From DASCQC01 sp036012865 (lineage in GTDB: Bacteria; Pseudomonadota; Gammaproteobacteria; Comchoanobacterales; Comchoanobacteraceae): a stretch of 21,141 nt of DNA. This document shows, one piece after another, positions 9,301 to 16,215 of this stretch. The stretch lies in the NCBI GenBank assembly GCA_036012865.1, contig DASCQC010000006.1:1-21141 (forward strand), in the 5' to 3' direction. Both the position numbers and the translations under genes were made by a program. Each line of letters opens with the position of its first letter. Position 1 is the stretch's first letter. Below the pieces are notes generated by a model that made no database searches, was not told where the DNA came from, and saw only the letters and a program-made list of their open reading frames with translations.

Positions 9301-9937
9301 TTATAGCCGCCATCAAATCACTCTTGTCCGGCCTGGACTCAATTCCAAATGACTTTACTTTGGCTACTATCTCTGATAATTCCTTATATTTTTCAATTAA
9401 AACTTCTTTCTCTTTTTGTATTTCTGTTTCAATCTCTTTTAGCTTATCCCCTGTTGCTTTTTCTTTCTTCTTTAATAAACCTGAAATCCTGATAGTCACC
9501 CCTGCAGCACCCTTCCTAAGACTCTGTAGTTGCTTAAAAACTTCAACACTTTCAATTTGTCCCAGCCATTTGTTATCTCTTATCTGTTTATATACCTTAT
9601 GATATTCCTCAGGAAGAAGGCTTTTCTGAAGATTATGATATCGATTGGTAGTGGTCTTTTTTGGGAGCTTCTCTAATTTATACCTACTGATGTTCATCTT
9701 ATGGATATAGGGAGATATGCCCTCCTTTTTTTCAACCTCAACCCATTCACTATTAACCAATTCCCAAACAAACTCAGTCCCTTTATCTTTGTCTTCTGTT
9801 GGGACATAATCAATAAATTTTTTATCGTTAATATACGTTCTACTAACCCCGTGAAAATAAATTTCCGTTGTGGTTCCATCAACATGTTGCGTCACCGATG
9901 TTGGGGACGAACCTCTTTCATTATCTTTTTCTGCCAC
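6350..9937 (-). CDS. J-domain, WH2-like and ankyrin-like repeat protein; probable secreted effector
   Basis: 1195 residues from GTG at 9937, preceded by GGGAG six bases upstream; the start aligns with that of the paralogue at 6133. Seen: GG-like E-x-Y-x2-G module (20-31); coiled coil (about 150-200); two tandem WH2-like motifs, LMAAIKGAKKLKSV (208-221) and LMDAIRDSKKLKPV (233-246); connector-like helix (about 278-286); acidic DSDDDWSDDE with W300; region shared with the giant paralogue (about 310-520); J domain (about 752-812) with HPD at 780-782; ankyrin-like units (about 856-993 and 1071-1131); a hydrophobic stretch (about 1026-1056) that might touch membranes; Lys/Ser-rich tail. In known proteins WH2 binds actin, the acidic Trp motif binds Arp2/3, and HPD stimulates Hsp70. 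Inferred role: host-directed effector acting on actin and Hsp70. No signal peptide was seen; delivery by a type IV system is a guess. Confidence 0.95.
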   Translation of the reverse strand: MAEKDNERGSSPTSVTQHVDGTTTEIYFHGVSRTYINDKKFIDYVPTEDKDKGTEFVWELVNSEWVEVEKKEGISPYIHKMNISRYKLEKLPKKTTTNRYHNLQKSLLPEEYHKVYKQIRDNKWLGQIESVEVFKQLQSLRKGAAGVTIRISGLLKKKEKATGDKLKEIETEIQKEKEVLIEKYKELSEIVAKVKSFGIESRPDKSDLMAAIKGAKKLKSVKAVKKTTQHSSLMDAIRDSKKLKPVKAMLKSSTRSKEENKEVAGKNTVLGNMTENPTIQAMLNAANDSSSSEYDSDDDWSDDETENVVKKPPKEDAKTIFNQKIQDFKGRNKRLFTNKYYQFLAEEIISWADHQKQGGESSVYDEKYEEFETKVSKIKEAVRDITYLSHTKRQEVFKEALSDNERSDFDEIKNGHELTDDSIDKLKVMRGKVDGATKQEVKKSILSKRDLARKFKNTASPLEEIQEELDSMRKSSKEGLFEGPATAIGWNHIKAEVKKIIGKVGEGDEKNRLMKSLKKSLGNYEAFIAKDEVETIIEELFNKKSDVENISSKSGALRRKNVEKTLKAFFSNKKFVDNTKKRRDVKGLGQEELKKKVNDMNDRFKSVVDKRKQQEKINTTSPVGGKQEPEQHLNTSKVVERSLSSDKEGQTEDIINQQVVIKSEVDRKQSATSAKVVIQEGSPSKDEPTKPVTSQPATSNHLIQDMLNNSKMRAAEIKKSKGIQVVKQYFEKVYNRYLELADGKIKNIPKEQLLDILMLPKEASSADIKYRYRQLSLIFHPDKKSIPKEEAEVIIKKINAVNDEIVKKNEEKTDLKWNAETFEKAFNEMSEQKILGDIFDLMLHIGDSSEIDFVDQRFLKIACNRGMEKVALKLLDQPKVLKHAHADNNLALRTACKKGMSGVALKLLEQEEVMKQAYVSDSRWFSRNYNVALRDAFNKGMPEVAMKLLEQPAVLSNLIDYKDDKDLSLNKVVDFCTKHKCQYALNVIAKGANSIVREKLEKSINNKDKDTTMMLLELKNIYYPKHINPIKAFFMKVMSLPIDAIVYIWRGLKSLFVSPSVSSGTNQSNAQYGRYNWVLIEACEKDKLNVVLKLLDWPEVMEQADEHTHKSLRKACETGNKAEVLKLLGQVGDIGPSESPSVKSVGLGVTQPEKPKASIPQGGLSFFKSPQTDKNHAEVNSSKKANPSKKPSQNE
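6960..7370 (-). repeat. Ankyrin-like repeats in the J-domain protein
   Basis: Three to four units of about 33-45 residues with the pattern ALRxAC-x-KGM-x-xVALKLLEQ-x-x-V, residues about 856-993. Two further degenerate units follow at about 6545-6725 (VLKLLDWPEV, SLRKACETGNKAEVLKLL). The block directly follows the J domain. Confidence 0.65.
9197..9322 (-). repeat. Tandem WH2-like actin-binding motifs
   Basis: Two copies with a 75-base period encode residues 206-247. Each matches the WH2 pattern L-[LM]-x2-I-x5-LK-x-V with the exact six-residue step from Ile to the LK pair. The DNA copies are alike (both contain the GACTTAAG-type block), showing tandem duplication. WH2 motifs in eukaryotic and bacterial nucleators bind monomeric actin. 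Confidence 0.65.
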
Positions 9938-9967
9938 CGCATTCTCCCATGAAAAGTACTTTTAGAA

Positions 9968-9996
9968 AGTATAGGACAGAATTTTATTATTTTCCT
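9968..9996 (-). promoter_or_regulatory. Shared effector promoter block (copy 2)
   Basis: A 29-base block with TGTCCTATACTTTC, placed exactly as upstream of the giant paralogue: 30 bases between TATACT and the GTG start at 9937. A second similar block precedes the unrelated-looking gene at 11565, which argues for a functional promoter rather than duplication alone. Confidence 0.6.
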
Positions 9997-10032
9997 GAAA
10001 CAATGGAATTGAACAATAACTAAAATCAAAAC

Positions 10033-10044
10033 CATCAACGTTAT
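10033..10044 (-). promoter_or_regulatory. Conserved upstream box ATAACGTTGATG (copy 2)
   Basis: Identical to 6229-6240 and at the same spacing from its promoter block. It is not found upstream of the third gene of the set (11565). Confidence 0.35.
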
Positions 10045-10122
10045 GACCAACTGCTATGTTGATACAATACCCATGACTATGATGCATCAACCTGAACGAC
10101 TCTATAACAATCAGTAAAAATG

Positions 10123-11565
10123 TTATTGCGAAGGCTTTGGCTTGTTCCCAAATTTCTCCATGAGCTTTGCAAACTTATCCTTTCCTCTCAGGTCATCAAA
10201 ATTATCTTTGTTGACCTTGGATTTGACAGCACCTTGTAATTCATCGGGTCTTTTTCCCTTAGGTTTTGCTATATTTGGTCCCAAATTCTCTTGCAAAGGC
10301 CTTGTATTTTGAGTTGATTGCTTCTCTTTTAGGTTGCTCTGGGTTTTCTCCCCCTTAATCTTTTCTGCTTTCGGTATAAGAGGCTCTTCTTCTCTCAACT
10401 CTGGCTTACGCACTGATACTTCTTGTGAAGGAGCCCTGTTCTCCTTATTATCTGTGGGTTGTTGATCAGTTAACTCTAACGTAGTTTTAACACCCCTGTT
10501 CACGCCTGTTTTTGGTTTGACCCTATCTATGCTCCCTTCCCATTGCTTTGTTGATTGATTATAAACCTGTTTAGAGACCTCATCTCCATAACGACTAAAA
10601 CCGATCTTTTCAAATTTTCCTGTCTTAATATTAACTCCCTTTATATCAAATCTTCCATCTTCATAACGATTGATCAATGCTCTCTTTAAATAGGTATAAC
10701 TAGAAATTAAACGGTTATCTTTGTGATATTTTTCATATACGAAATGTCCACTTTTACTATCAACACCCTGCATACTCCACTTACCATCTGGGTACTGTCT
10801 TAAGGTAACCCCACTCAAATGATCCTCCACCTTCAACCCATCTCGATACCAAGTAATATCAACCCCCAACTTATCCGTGTACGATCTTACCACCCCCTTA
10901 CTCTTAGGGTCTATTCCAATAACCTGCTTGAATGTTTGTGTCGCTAAAAGCTCATTATCCTTGGCATAATGCAAGAGCTCCCAATGACCACTCTCTTGAT
11001 TCAATGTCTTTAAAGTAAAAGCACCCTCAATTAAGGTCTTAATAACCACGCCTGCTTCATATTTCTCAACTTTTGAACCCCCTTCATATTCCGTGATTTC
11101 TGTTTTAAATTCATCGGTATAAGCCTTTCCAATAGGTTGTTTTGAAGGCTCTTGATCTAACAACGAGGTAGCGTCGCTAACCGAAATTGGAGAAGCCCTG
11201 TCATTAACTTCTTTTGAAGCCTCACTTAACATCTGTTGGAATTGATTGTTCAATGATTCATTATCGACTGATTGAAACCGCGCATAATGCTGATTCAAGC
11301 TATTAATAATATCAACCGCTGCTTTCTGCCTTGGATCCTTAGGGTCAATATTCCTAAATAAAAACTCCCTTTTTTTAGGCAGCTTTTTTTTCTGTTTCTT
11401 CCCCGCCATGGTCAAATCACCCCGCAAAGTTAACAGATCTTGATACTTTTTAAATGCACTGTACTCGTATCGTAACCTATTGATTGACCGAAGGTCTTTG
11501 GAGTCGTGAGATTGTAATAATCTCTCAATTTTACCCTCTAATCGTTCTTCTAACTGCACTGCCAT
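10123..11565 (-). CDS. Protein with 80-residue repeats and basic cluster; probable secreted effector
   Basis: 480 residues. ATG at 11565 has a strong AGAGG six bases upstream. The N-terminal helix (1-50) is followed by a lysine cluster, KKQKKKLPKKR (about 57-67), that resembles a nuclear-localisation signal. Residues 148-227 and 228-307 are two copies of an 80-residue unit (YTD-x8-Y-x-GG-x-KVE-x-Y-x2-GV); within it a shorter pattern (DG-x-F/W-x-L/M-x2-V-D/N-x-K-S/T-G-x-F/W, then YxKDNxL) recurs three times, at 180-206, 259-286 and 302-330. The unit resembles beta-rich YD/WG/MORN-type repeats but I do not recognise a family. The C-terminal third (355-480) is hydrophilic and probably disordered. 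The repeat contains the short module found at the N-termini of the two large neighbours. No signal peptide or membrane segment was seen. Function unknown. Confidence 0.92.
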   Translation of the reverse strand: MAVQLEERLEGKIERLLQSHDSKDLRSINRLRYEYSAFKKYQDLLTLRGDLTMAGKKQKKKLPKKREFLFRNIDPKDPRQKAAVDIINSLNQHYARFQSVDNESLNNQFQQMLSEASKEVNDRASPISVSDATSLLDQEPSKQPIGKAYTDEFKTEITEYEGGSKVEKYEAGVVIKTLIEGAFTLKTLNQESGHWELLHYAKDNELLATQTFKQVIGIDPKSKGVVRSYTDKLGVDITWYRDGLKVEDHLSGVTLRQYPDGKWSMQGVDSKSGHFVYEKYHKDNRLISSYTYLKRALINRYEDGRFDIKGVNIKTGKFEKIGFSRYGDEVSKQVYNQSTKQWEGSIDRVKPKTGVNRGVKTTLELTDQQPTDNKENRAPSQEVSVRKPELREEEPLIPKAEKIKGEKTQSNLKEKQSTQNTRPLQENLGPNIAKPKGKRPDELQGAVKSKVNKDNFDDLRGKDKFAKLMEKFGNKPKPSQ

Positions 11566-11593
11566 GCTCCACCTCTTATTGATTATCTATATA

Positions 11594-11622
11594 AATATAG
11601 AACAATTATTGGCTTTTTTCTT
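11594..11622 (-). promoter_or_regulatory. Shared effector promoter block (copy 3)
   Basis: It aligns without gaps to the 29-base blocks at 6164 and 9968: an A-rich left part (AAGAAAAAAGC) and TTGTTCTATATT, with 28 bases between the -10-like TATATT and the ATG at 11565. Because the downstream gene is not a full-length paralogue, conservation here suggests co-regulation. Confidence 0.5.
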
Positions 11623-11934
11623 AAAATAAAGATAGTGACCTTGATAACCATAAAAAGGGGGCGAATATTTCACTCAATCAGCAGCATTCAGTGACAAAAC
11701 AACAAAAAATCTAACATCAGAACCCACGTTTGCACAGACTAATTCATTGCATTCACATCATCCTTTTTACCTAAATCACAAAGAAATAATCAATGATAGA
11801 CCCTTATCTACAGGGGATCATAACAACCTTGGTCAGTAAAAAATAGCTGTCAATTCGACTCTTATCATACTTGGACAATAATTGAGCCTATCACCCCCTA
11901 ATCTAGGGGCCCCAATATTCATCAAAATCATTCA
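11623..11934. other. Non-coding gap between effector gene and small ankyrin-like gene
   Basis: No open frame with coding character and no RNA gene were recognised. It holds a short GC-rich hairpin at 11895-11909 just past the stop of the gene at 11935. The rest is AT-rich and shows no similarity to the duplicated upstream regions of the other effector genes. Confidence 0.5.
11895..11909 (-). terminator. Possible weak terminator hairpin
   Basis: A perfect six-base-pair stem CCCCTA/TAGGGG with a three-base loop lies 25 bases beyond the stop codon at 11935. No U-tract follows on the minus strand, so it is at best a poor intrinsic terminator. It could stop or process the typA-MFS-ankyrin transcript. 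Confidence 0.25.
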
Positions 11935-12441
11935 CTAACGACTTCGACAAGAACTTCCTTCATATTGTCTTAAATCACGAGGACTACTTATCTTACCTTG
12001 ATTTAAAAGGTTGATGATCTCATGAGAAGCGCCCGCCTTTGATAACTTGACTGCAGGTGTTATGCCTTGACTATCTGCTTGGTTTATATTGGAGACCAAT
12101 CCAAGCTTACAAACAACGGTTAAATAACGTTGTAGAAACGTAAATTTTTTATCATCCTTTAAACAGTGATCTATGATAGTATGATATGATTTTATATCTA
12201 AGTTCATTTGATGGTTTGAGCAAAATTTCAACCAAACTGACAGTTTATCTAAAGTGTCTTTACCAAACTGACTCGCAAATAAAAACTCTGGCCTAGAGTT
12301 GTTCATGATTCTAGCCACTTCAAAAGTACTGGGCTCACAATTCTCCATCCACTTACTAAAATCCTTCAAATTAGTCGATGTTGATGCTTTTGTTTCAAAA
12401 TCAGCATAACTATATTTGGGCAGTCTTTTAAACATCTTCAT
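11935..12441 (-). CDS. Small hypothetical protein with C-terminal ankyrin-like repeat
   Basis: 168 residues from ATG at 12441. This start is preferred because AGAGGA sits seven bases upstream, whereas the longer frame beginning at GTG 12519 (194 residues) has no proper Shine-Dalgarno sequence and its GTG directly follows an in-frame TAG. The protein is helical. Near the end, DSQGITPAVKLSKAGASHEI followed by INLL fits one ankyrin-like repeat (GxTPxxxAxxxG..EIxxLL). Two cysteine/arginine-bearing residues close the sequence (SSCRSR). It lies shortly after the MFS gene on the same strand with no room for a strong separate promoter, so co-transcription is likely. It may be a small effector or a remnant of a larger repeat protein; I do not recognise a family. 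Confidence 0.8.
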   Translation of the reverse strand: MKMFKRLPKYSYADFETKASTSTNLKDFSKWMENCEPSTFEVARIMNNSRPEFLFASQFGKDTLDKLSVWLKFCSNHQMNLDIKSYHTIIDHCLKDDKKFTFLQRYLTVVCKLGLVSNINQADSQGITPAVKLSKAGASHEIINLLNQGKISSPRDLRQYEGSSCRSR

Positions 12442-12448
12442 TATTAAA

Positions 12449-12454
12449 TCCTCT
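12449..12454 (-). promoter_or_regulatory. Ribosome binding site deciding the start at 12441
   Basis: AGAGGA on the minus strand, seven bases before ATG at 12441. No comparable site precedes the upstream GTG at 12519. Confidence 0.6.
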
Positions 12455-12543
12455 AAATTATATTCTCGTTTTAATTTATGATAAACAACCAACCTCGATA
12501 AATCAAATTCATTTCGCACCTAATGAAATTAATAAACTGTGAT

Positions 12544-13788
12544 CTAAATATACTTATACAATACTCGGGCATAAAGTCCTGTCCCAAGCATCAATAAAAT
12601 CAAGGACGATAGCATTCCTAAGCGCTGTGAATGAAAATAACTAATAACCAATGCCATCAAAAATGGGCCTAAAAATGAGGTCACCTTTCCTGATAACATG
12701 AAAAACCCAAACATCTCAGTTCGCTGCTCCTTCGGAACCCACTGAGTTATTAATGTTCGACTTGAAGACTGGATAGGCCCTATTAACATCGAACACATTA
12801 AGCCAAAAATGTAAAAGTATATCACTTGTTCAGCAACAATAACCGGAATGGCCATCATAATAAATAATACCAATGCCAACATCAATGATCTATCTGACCC
12901 TAAGTAATAATCTACCCACCCAAAAACCCAAGCGCCTAACCCCGCAAAAAACTGACTGGCAATACCAAACATCATCACTTCTTTTAAACTCATTCCAAAA
13001 ACATTCGCAGCATAGATCCCAGCAAAAGCAAAAACCGTGGTTAACCCATCCATATAAAACATATGGGCAAGTAAGAACGACACAATCTTTCGATGTTGCT
13101 TAACTTGAGCAAACGTTTTCTTCAGTGCAATAAGACCTCGACGAAAACAAGTCACCAAAGGGTAATGATTAGTCACCGGTGCCTTAACCAAAAACAAAGG
13201 GATTGAAAAAACTCCCATCCACACAGCCATAATAGGACCTAGCACTCGAATCTGTTCAGCACTACCACTATCCAACCCTAGCCACTCCGGGTTCAAAACC
13301 AACCCAAACAAACAAAGAACTAAAGCAACAATTCCTCCAAAGTAACCTAACGAGAAGCCCCAAGCAGAAACCTTACCCCAATTTTCCCTTGGAAACAGAC
13401 GACCTAATAACGAGTTATACGGGACAAAAGCTAGTTCGCTAAAAACAGAACCCAACCCTACCACGATCAACACAAGGAAAGTATATTGAACCTCAGGATA
13501 AGCCCACCACAAACCCAGTGAAGCGGCCATGCATAAAGCAGTCAACACCATCACCATTTTCTTTTCATTGTGATTTTGGTCAATAATTGCTCCCATCAGG
13601 GGCGAGAAAAAAGCTAAGATTAAACCAACAATCGCTGACATATGCCCCCAAAGAATGGCTCCTTGCTCTGGAGTACTGGCAACACTTTTAGCAAAATAAG
13701 CTGATATAACAAACGCATTTACGACTGTCGGCCAAATTGAATTTGCCCAATCATAGAGCCCATAAGCAATACACTTTTTCATGTCCAT
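12544..13788 (-). CDS. MFS transporter, UMF1/Atg22-like family
   Basis: 414 residues, hydrophobic throughout, with about twelve predicted membrane helices; an inner-membrane transporter. The N-terminal YGLYDWANS (9-17) is characteristic of the UMF1 family (related to vacuolar Atg22 effluxers), and GAIIDQNHNEKK (66-77) corresponds to the MFS cytoplasmic loop between helices 2 and 3. The substrate is unknown; relatives in intracellular bacteria are often supposed to move amino acids or other host metabolites, which cannot be shown here. The start ATG at 13788 has AAAGGA ten bases upstream; an in-frame ATG two codons on is an alternative. It begins 70 bases after typA ends, so an operon is plausible. 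No frameshift or missing helix was seen. Confidence 0.92.
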   Translation of the reverse strand: MDMKKCIAYGLYDWANSIWPTVVNAFVISAYFAKSVASTPEQGAILWGHMSAIVGLILAFFSPLMGAIIDQNHNEKKMVMVLTALCMAASLGLWWAYPEVQYTFLVLIVVGLGSVFSELAFVPYNSLLGRLFPRENWGKVSAWGFSLGYFGGIVALVLCLFGLVLNPEWLGLDSGSAEQIRVLGPIMAVWMGVFSIPLFLVKAPVTNHYPLVTCFRRGLIALKKTFAQVKQHRKIVSFLLAHMFYMDGLTTVFAFAGIYAANVFGMSLKEVMMFGIASQFFAGLGAWVFGWVDYYLGSDRSLMLALVLFIMMAIPVIVAEQVIYFYIFGLMCSMLIGPIQSSSRTLITQWVPKEQRTEMFGFFMLSGKVTSFLGPFLMALVISYFHSQRLGMLSSLILLMLGTGLYARVLYKYI

Positions 13789-13858
13789 GGCATAACAATC
13801 CTTTCATAAGAACCGTCATTCTAAAAGAGTTCACATCAATTTAGTAGCTATTTATAAC

Positions 13859-15664
13859 CTACTCTCTTGATTGACGTTTTCGCTCATAATCTTTTAACCA
13901 CTTTTTCCTTAAACGAATGTTCTTCGGTGTCACCTCAACAAGCTCATCACTGTTAATAAACTCCAAGGCAGATTCCAATGTAATCGGCACAGGGGGTGTT
14001 AACACAATGTTTTCATCGGTTCCTGACGCACGAACATTGGTCAACTGCTTTTTCCTTTGTACATTGACCACCAAGTCATTATCTCTTGAATGAATCCCAA
14101 CAATCATCCCCTCATAGACATCAGCCTGAGGACCTATCATCAACTTACCTCTGGCTTGCAGCTGAAATAAAGCATAACCTGTTGCAGGGCCAGTGGCATT
14201 AGCAATAAGAACACCCTGTTTCCTCGAAGCTAAATCGCCCCGTATACAAGGCCCATAATGATTAAAAATCCTGCTTAACAATCCCGTGCCTGAAGTTAAC
14301 GTTAATAACTCAGACTGAAAACCCATCAACGCTCGAGTGGGTAAGATAAAAGATAAGTTGACCCTCTCTTGCCCCATCACCATATCTTTTAATTCAGCTT
14401 TCCTAGCACCCAAACACTCCATAATCGCCCCTTGATGCCTAGTGGCAACATCCACCACCAAAAGCTCATAAGGCTCACATAAAACTCCATCCACTTCCTT
14501 CAAGATGACCTCAGGCCTGGCAACTGCCATTTCATAACCTTCACGCCTCATTTGCTCAATCAAAATCGTCAAATGCAACTCACCTCGCCCTGATACCTTA
14601 AACTGCTCCGGACTTGCCGTATCTTCAACCCTTAGGGCAACGTTATGAATACACTCCCTTAACAATCTTTCCCGCACATGCCTAGCCGTTAAAAACTTGC
14701 CATCCTGTCCAGCAAATGGTGACTGATTCACCCCCATATGAATACTAATCGTTGGCTCATCTACCGTCAGTGAAGGCAACCCACAAGGCTCCCCTAAAGC
14801 ACAAATAGTATCCGAGATCTTAGGCTCTTCAATACCGGTCAAACACACAATATCCCCTGCAATTGCAGTTTCAGCCTCAACCCTCTTCAAACCTTCATGA
14901 TTAAACACCGTTAATACTTTGCCTCTCCTCACAGCGCCTTCGCGATTCACGATACTCACTGGTGAATTAGGAGCTAACTGCCCCCTGTTGACTCGACCTA
15001 TCGCAATAGCTCCGGTATAACTGGAATAATCCAACGAAGATACTTGCATCTGAAAAGGACCCTCAAGGTCAACTTGAGGAGCGGCTACTTGTTGTAAAAT
15101 AAGCTCCATTAATGGCGACATATCATCAGAGAGTTGATCTAAATCTAACGTTGCAAACCCTTTTAAAGCTGAAGCATATATAACCGGAAAGTCTAATTGC
15201 TCATCCGAAGCATCTAAACTAACAAATAAATCAAAAATTTGATCAACAACCCAATCAGGCCTAGCTCCCTGACGGTCAACTTTATTCACCACAACGATGG
15301 GCTTTAACCCCTGTGAAAATGCCTTTTGCGTAACAAAACGTGTTTGTGGCATCGGCCCCTCAACAGCATCAACCAATAGTAAAACAGAATCCACCATGGA
15401 TAATATACGCTCTACTTCACCCCCAAAATCAGCATGACCCGGTGTGTCAACAATATTAATTCTGCAATCGTTCCAATTAATCGCCGTGACTTTTGATAAA
15501 ATGGTAATACCACGTTCCTTCTCTAGGTCATTTTGGTCCATCAACCGTTCACCTTGATCGTGCCGACCAAGCACCCCTGACTGTTGAAGCAATTTATCCA
15601 CCAATGTGGTTTTACCATGATCAACATGGGCAATAATGGCAATGTTACGTAGTGCGGTAATCAT
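13859..15664 (-). CDS. typA: Ribosome-associated GTPase TypA/BipA
   Basis: 601 residues, close to the usual 600-615 of the family. This translational GTPase binds the 70S ribosome and supports 50S assembly and stress or cold adaptation. Motifs seen: G1 AHVDHGKT (12-19), G2 RGITI (51-55), G3 DTPGHADF (73-80), G4 NKVD (127-130), G5 SAL (165-167). Then the EF-Tu/EF-G-like beta-barrel, the EF-G domain V-like part and the BipA-specific C-terminal domain (TPKNIRLRKKWL near the end). ATG at 15664 has AAGGA six bases upstream. This is the one clearly conserved core gene in the window and its sequence is typical of Gammaproteobacteria. A 690-base gap lies upstream, and the MFS gene follows 70 bases downstream. 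Confidence 0.98.
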   Translation of the reverse strand: MITALRNIAIIAHVDHGKTTLVDKLLQQSGVLGRHDQGERLMDQNDLEKERGITILSKVTAINWNDCRINIVDTPGHADFGGEVERILSMVDSVLLLVDAVEGPMPQTRFVTQKAFSQGLKPIVVVNKVDRQGARPDWVVDQIFDLFVSLDASDEQLDFPVIYASALKGFATLDLDQLSDDMSPLMELILQQVAAPQVDLEGPFQMQVSSLDYSSYTGAIAIGRVNRGQLAPNSPVSIVNREGAVRRGKVLTVFNHEGLKRVEAETAIAGDIVCLTGIEEPKISDTICALGEPCGLPSLTVDEPTISIHMGVNQSPFAGQDGKFLTARHVRERLLRECIHNVALRVEDTASPEQFKVSGRGELHLTILIEQMRREGYEMAVARPEVILKEVDGVLCEPYELLVVDVATRHQGAIMECLGARKAELKDMVMGQERVNLSFILPTRALMGFQSELLTLTSGTGLLSRIFNHYGPCIRGDLASRKQGVLIANATGPATGYALFQLQARGKLMIGPQADVYEGMIVGIHSRDNDLVVNVQRKKQLTNVRASGTDENIVLTPPVPITLESALEFINSDELVEVTPKNIRLRKKWLKDYERKRQSRE

Positions 15665-16053
15665 TTTTGATCCTTTTCATTTACTATAGACAATAGAGGA
15701 CTTAAACTACTACTATTAAAAGATTTTTTCAACCTTTATTATCATAAATCAACACAAACTTAACACACCCATCACTCCCTCATTAAAATCATCTCAAATC
15801 TTAACCTTAAACCCTCTCCCGTAGTGTTTTATAGACTCGGTTGTTCGTTTAATAAGTTCGGTTAGGGTAGGATACTTCATGGATAATCTCTTGTTATCTA
15901 TGAAAGTATTCATTGTATATCTTCACAGTTTTGCTTAAATTTAAATAGATCTGATCCATGCAAAGGCCCTTGTTTGAAGGGGGCTGGTTTAATCGTCTGG
16001 GGTTGTCATCCTTGATCCATTGTAAAATTCATGAAAAGAAAATGACATGCAAG
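15665..16053. other. Non-coding gap upstream of typA
   Basis: AT-rich, with no open frame of coding character and no tRNA or other RNA gene recognised. The typA promoter must lie here or further upstream; a TTGAAA element at about 15735 is a weak -35 candidate without a convincing -10 partner. A 38-base stem-loop lies at 15872-15909. Confidence 0.5.
15872..15909. repeat. Long imperfect inverted repeat (stem-loop)
   Basis: ATACTTCATGGATAA pairs with TTATCTATGAAAGTAT, giving a stem of about 15 base pairs with one bulged base and one mismatch (a G-T wobble if transcribed) around a seven-base loop. No T-tract follows on either strand. It could be an operator, an RNA-processing site or a degenerate palindromic repeat element. 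Confidence 0.6.
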
Positions 16054-16150
16054 CTTAAGGTTGCTTTAAGAAAAAACAATTAGACTACTTCAAAAACCCT
16101 CATCTCCAAACCTTAAGAAAACCTTAATCCACCCTTAACAAGTTATTAAG
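16054..16150. repeat. Intergenic direct repeat, copy 1, with PmrA-like boxes
   Basis: About 97 bases matching 16216-16310 (period about 162), both with AAAACAATTAGACT and CCTTAACAAG. Copy 1 contains CTTAAG-N5-TTTAAG (16054-16070) and a triple array CTTAAG-N5-CTTAAT-N5-CTTAAC (16112-16139), each half-site 11 bases from the next. That matches the 11-base spacing and YTTAAK half-site of PmrA boxes. Confidence 0.6.
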
Positions 16151-16215
16151 ATTCAATGGCAACTAAAACATCATCGTAACAGCAAAACTAAACTATATGA
16201 GCATTTTACTCATGT

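Noticed and set aside
12442..12519. Longer start (GTG 12519) for the small ankyrin-like gene
   Set aside because: It directly follows an in-frame stop and has no spaced Shine-Dalgarno sequence, whereas ATG 12441 has AGAGGA at seven bases. The upstream codons could still be translated, so this is a preference, not proof.
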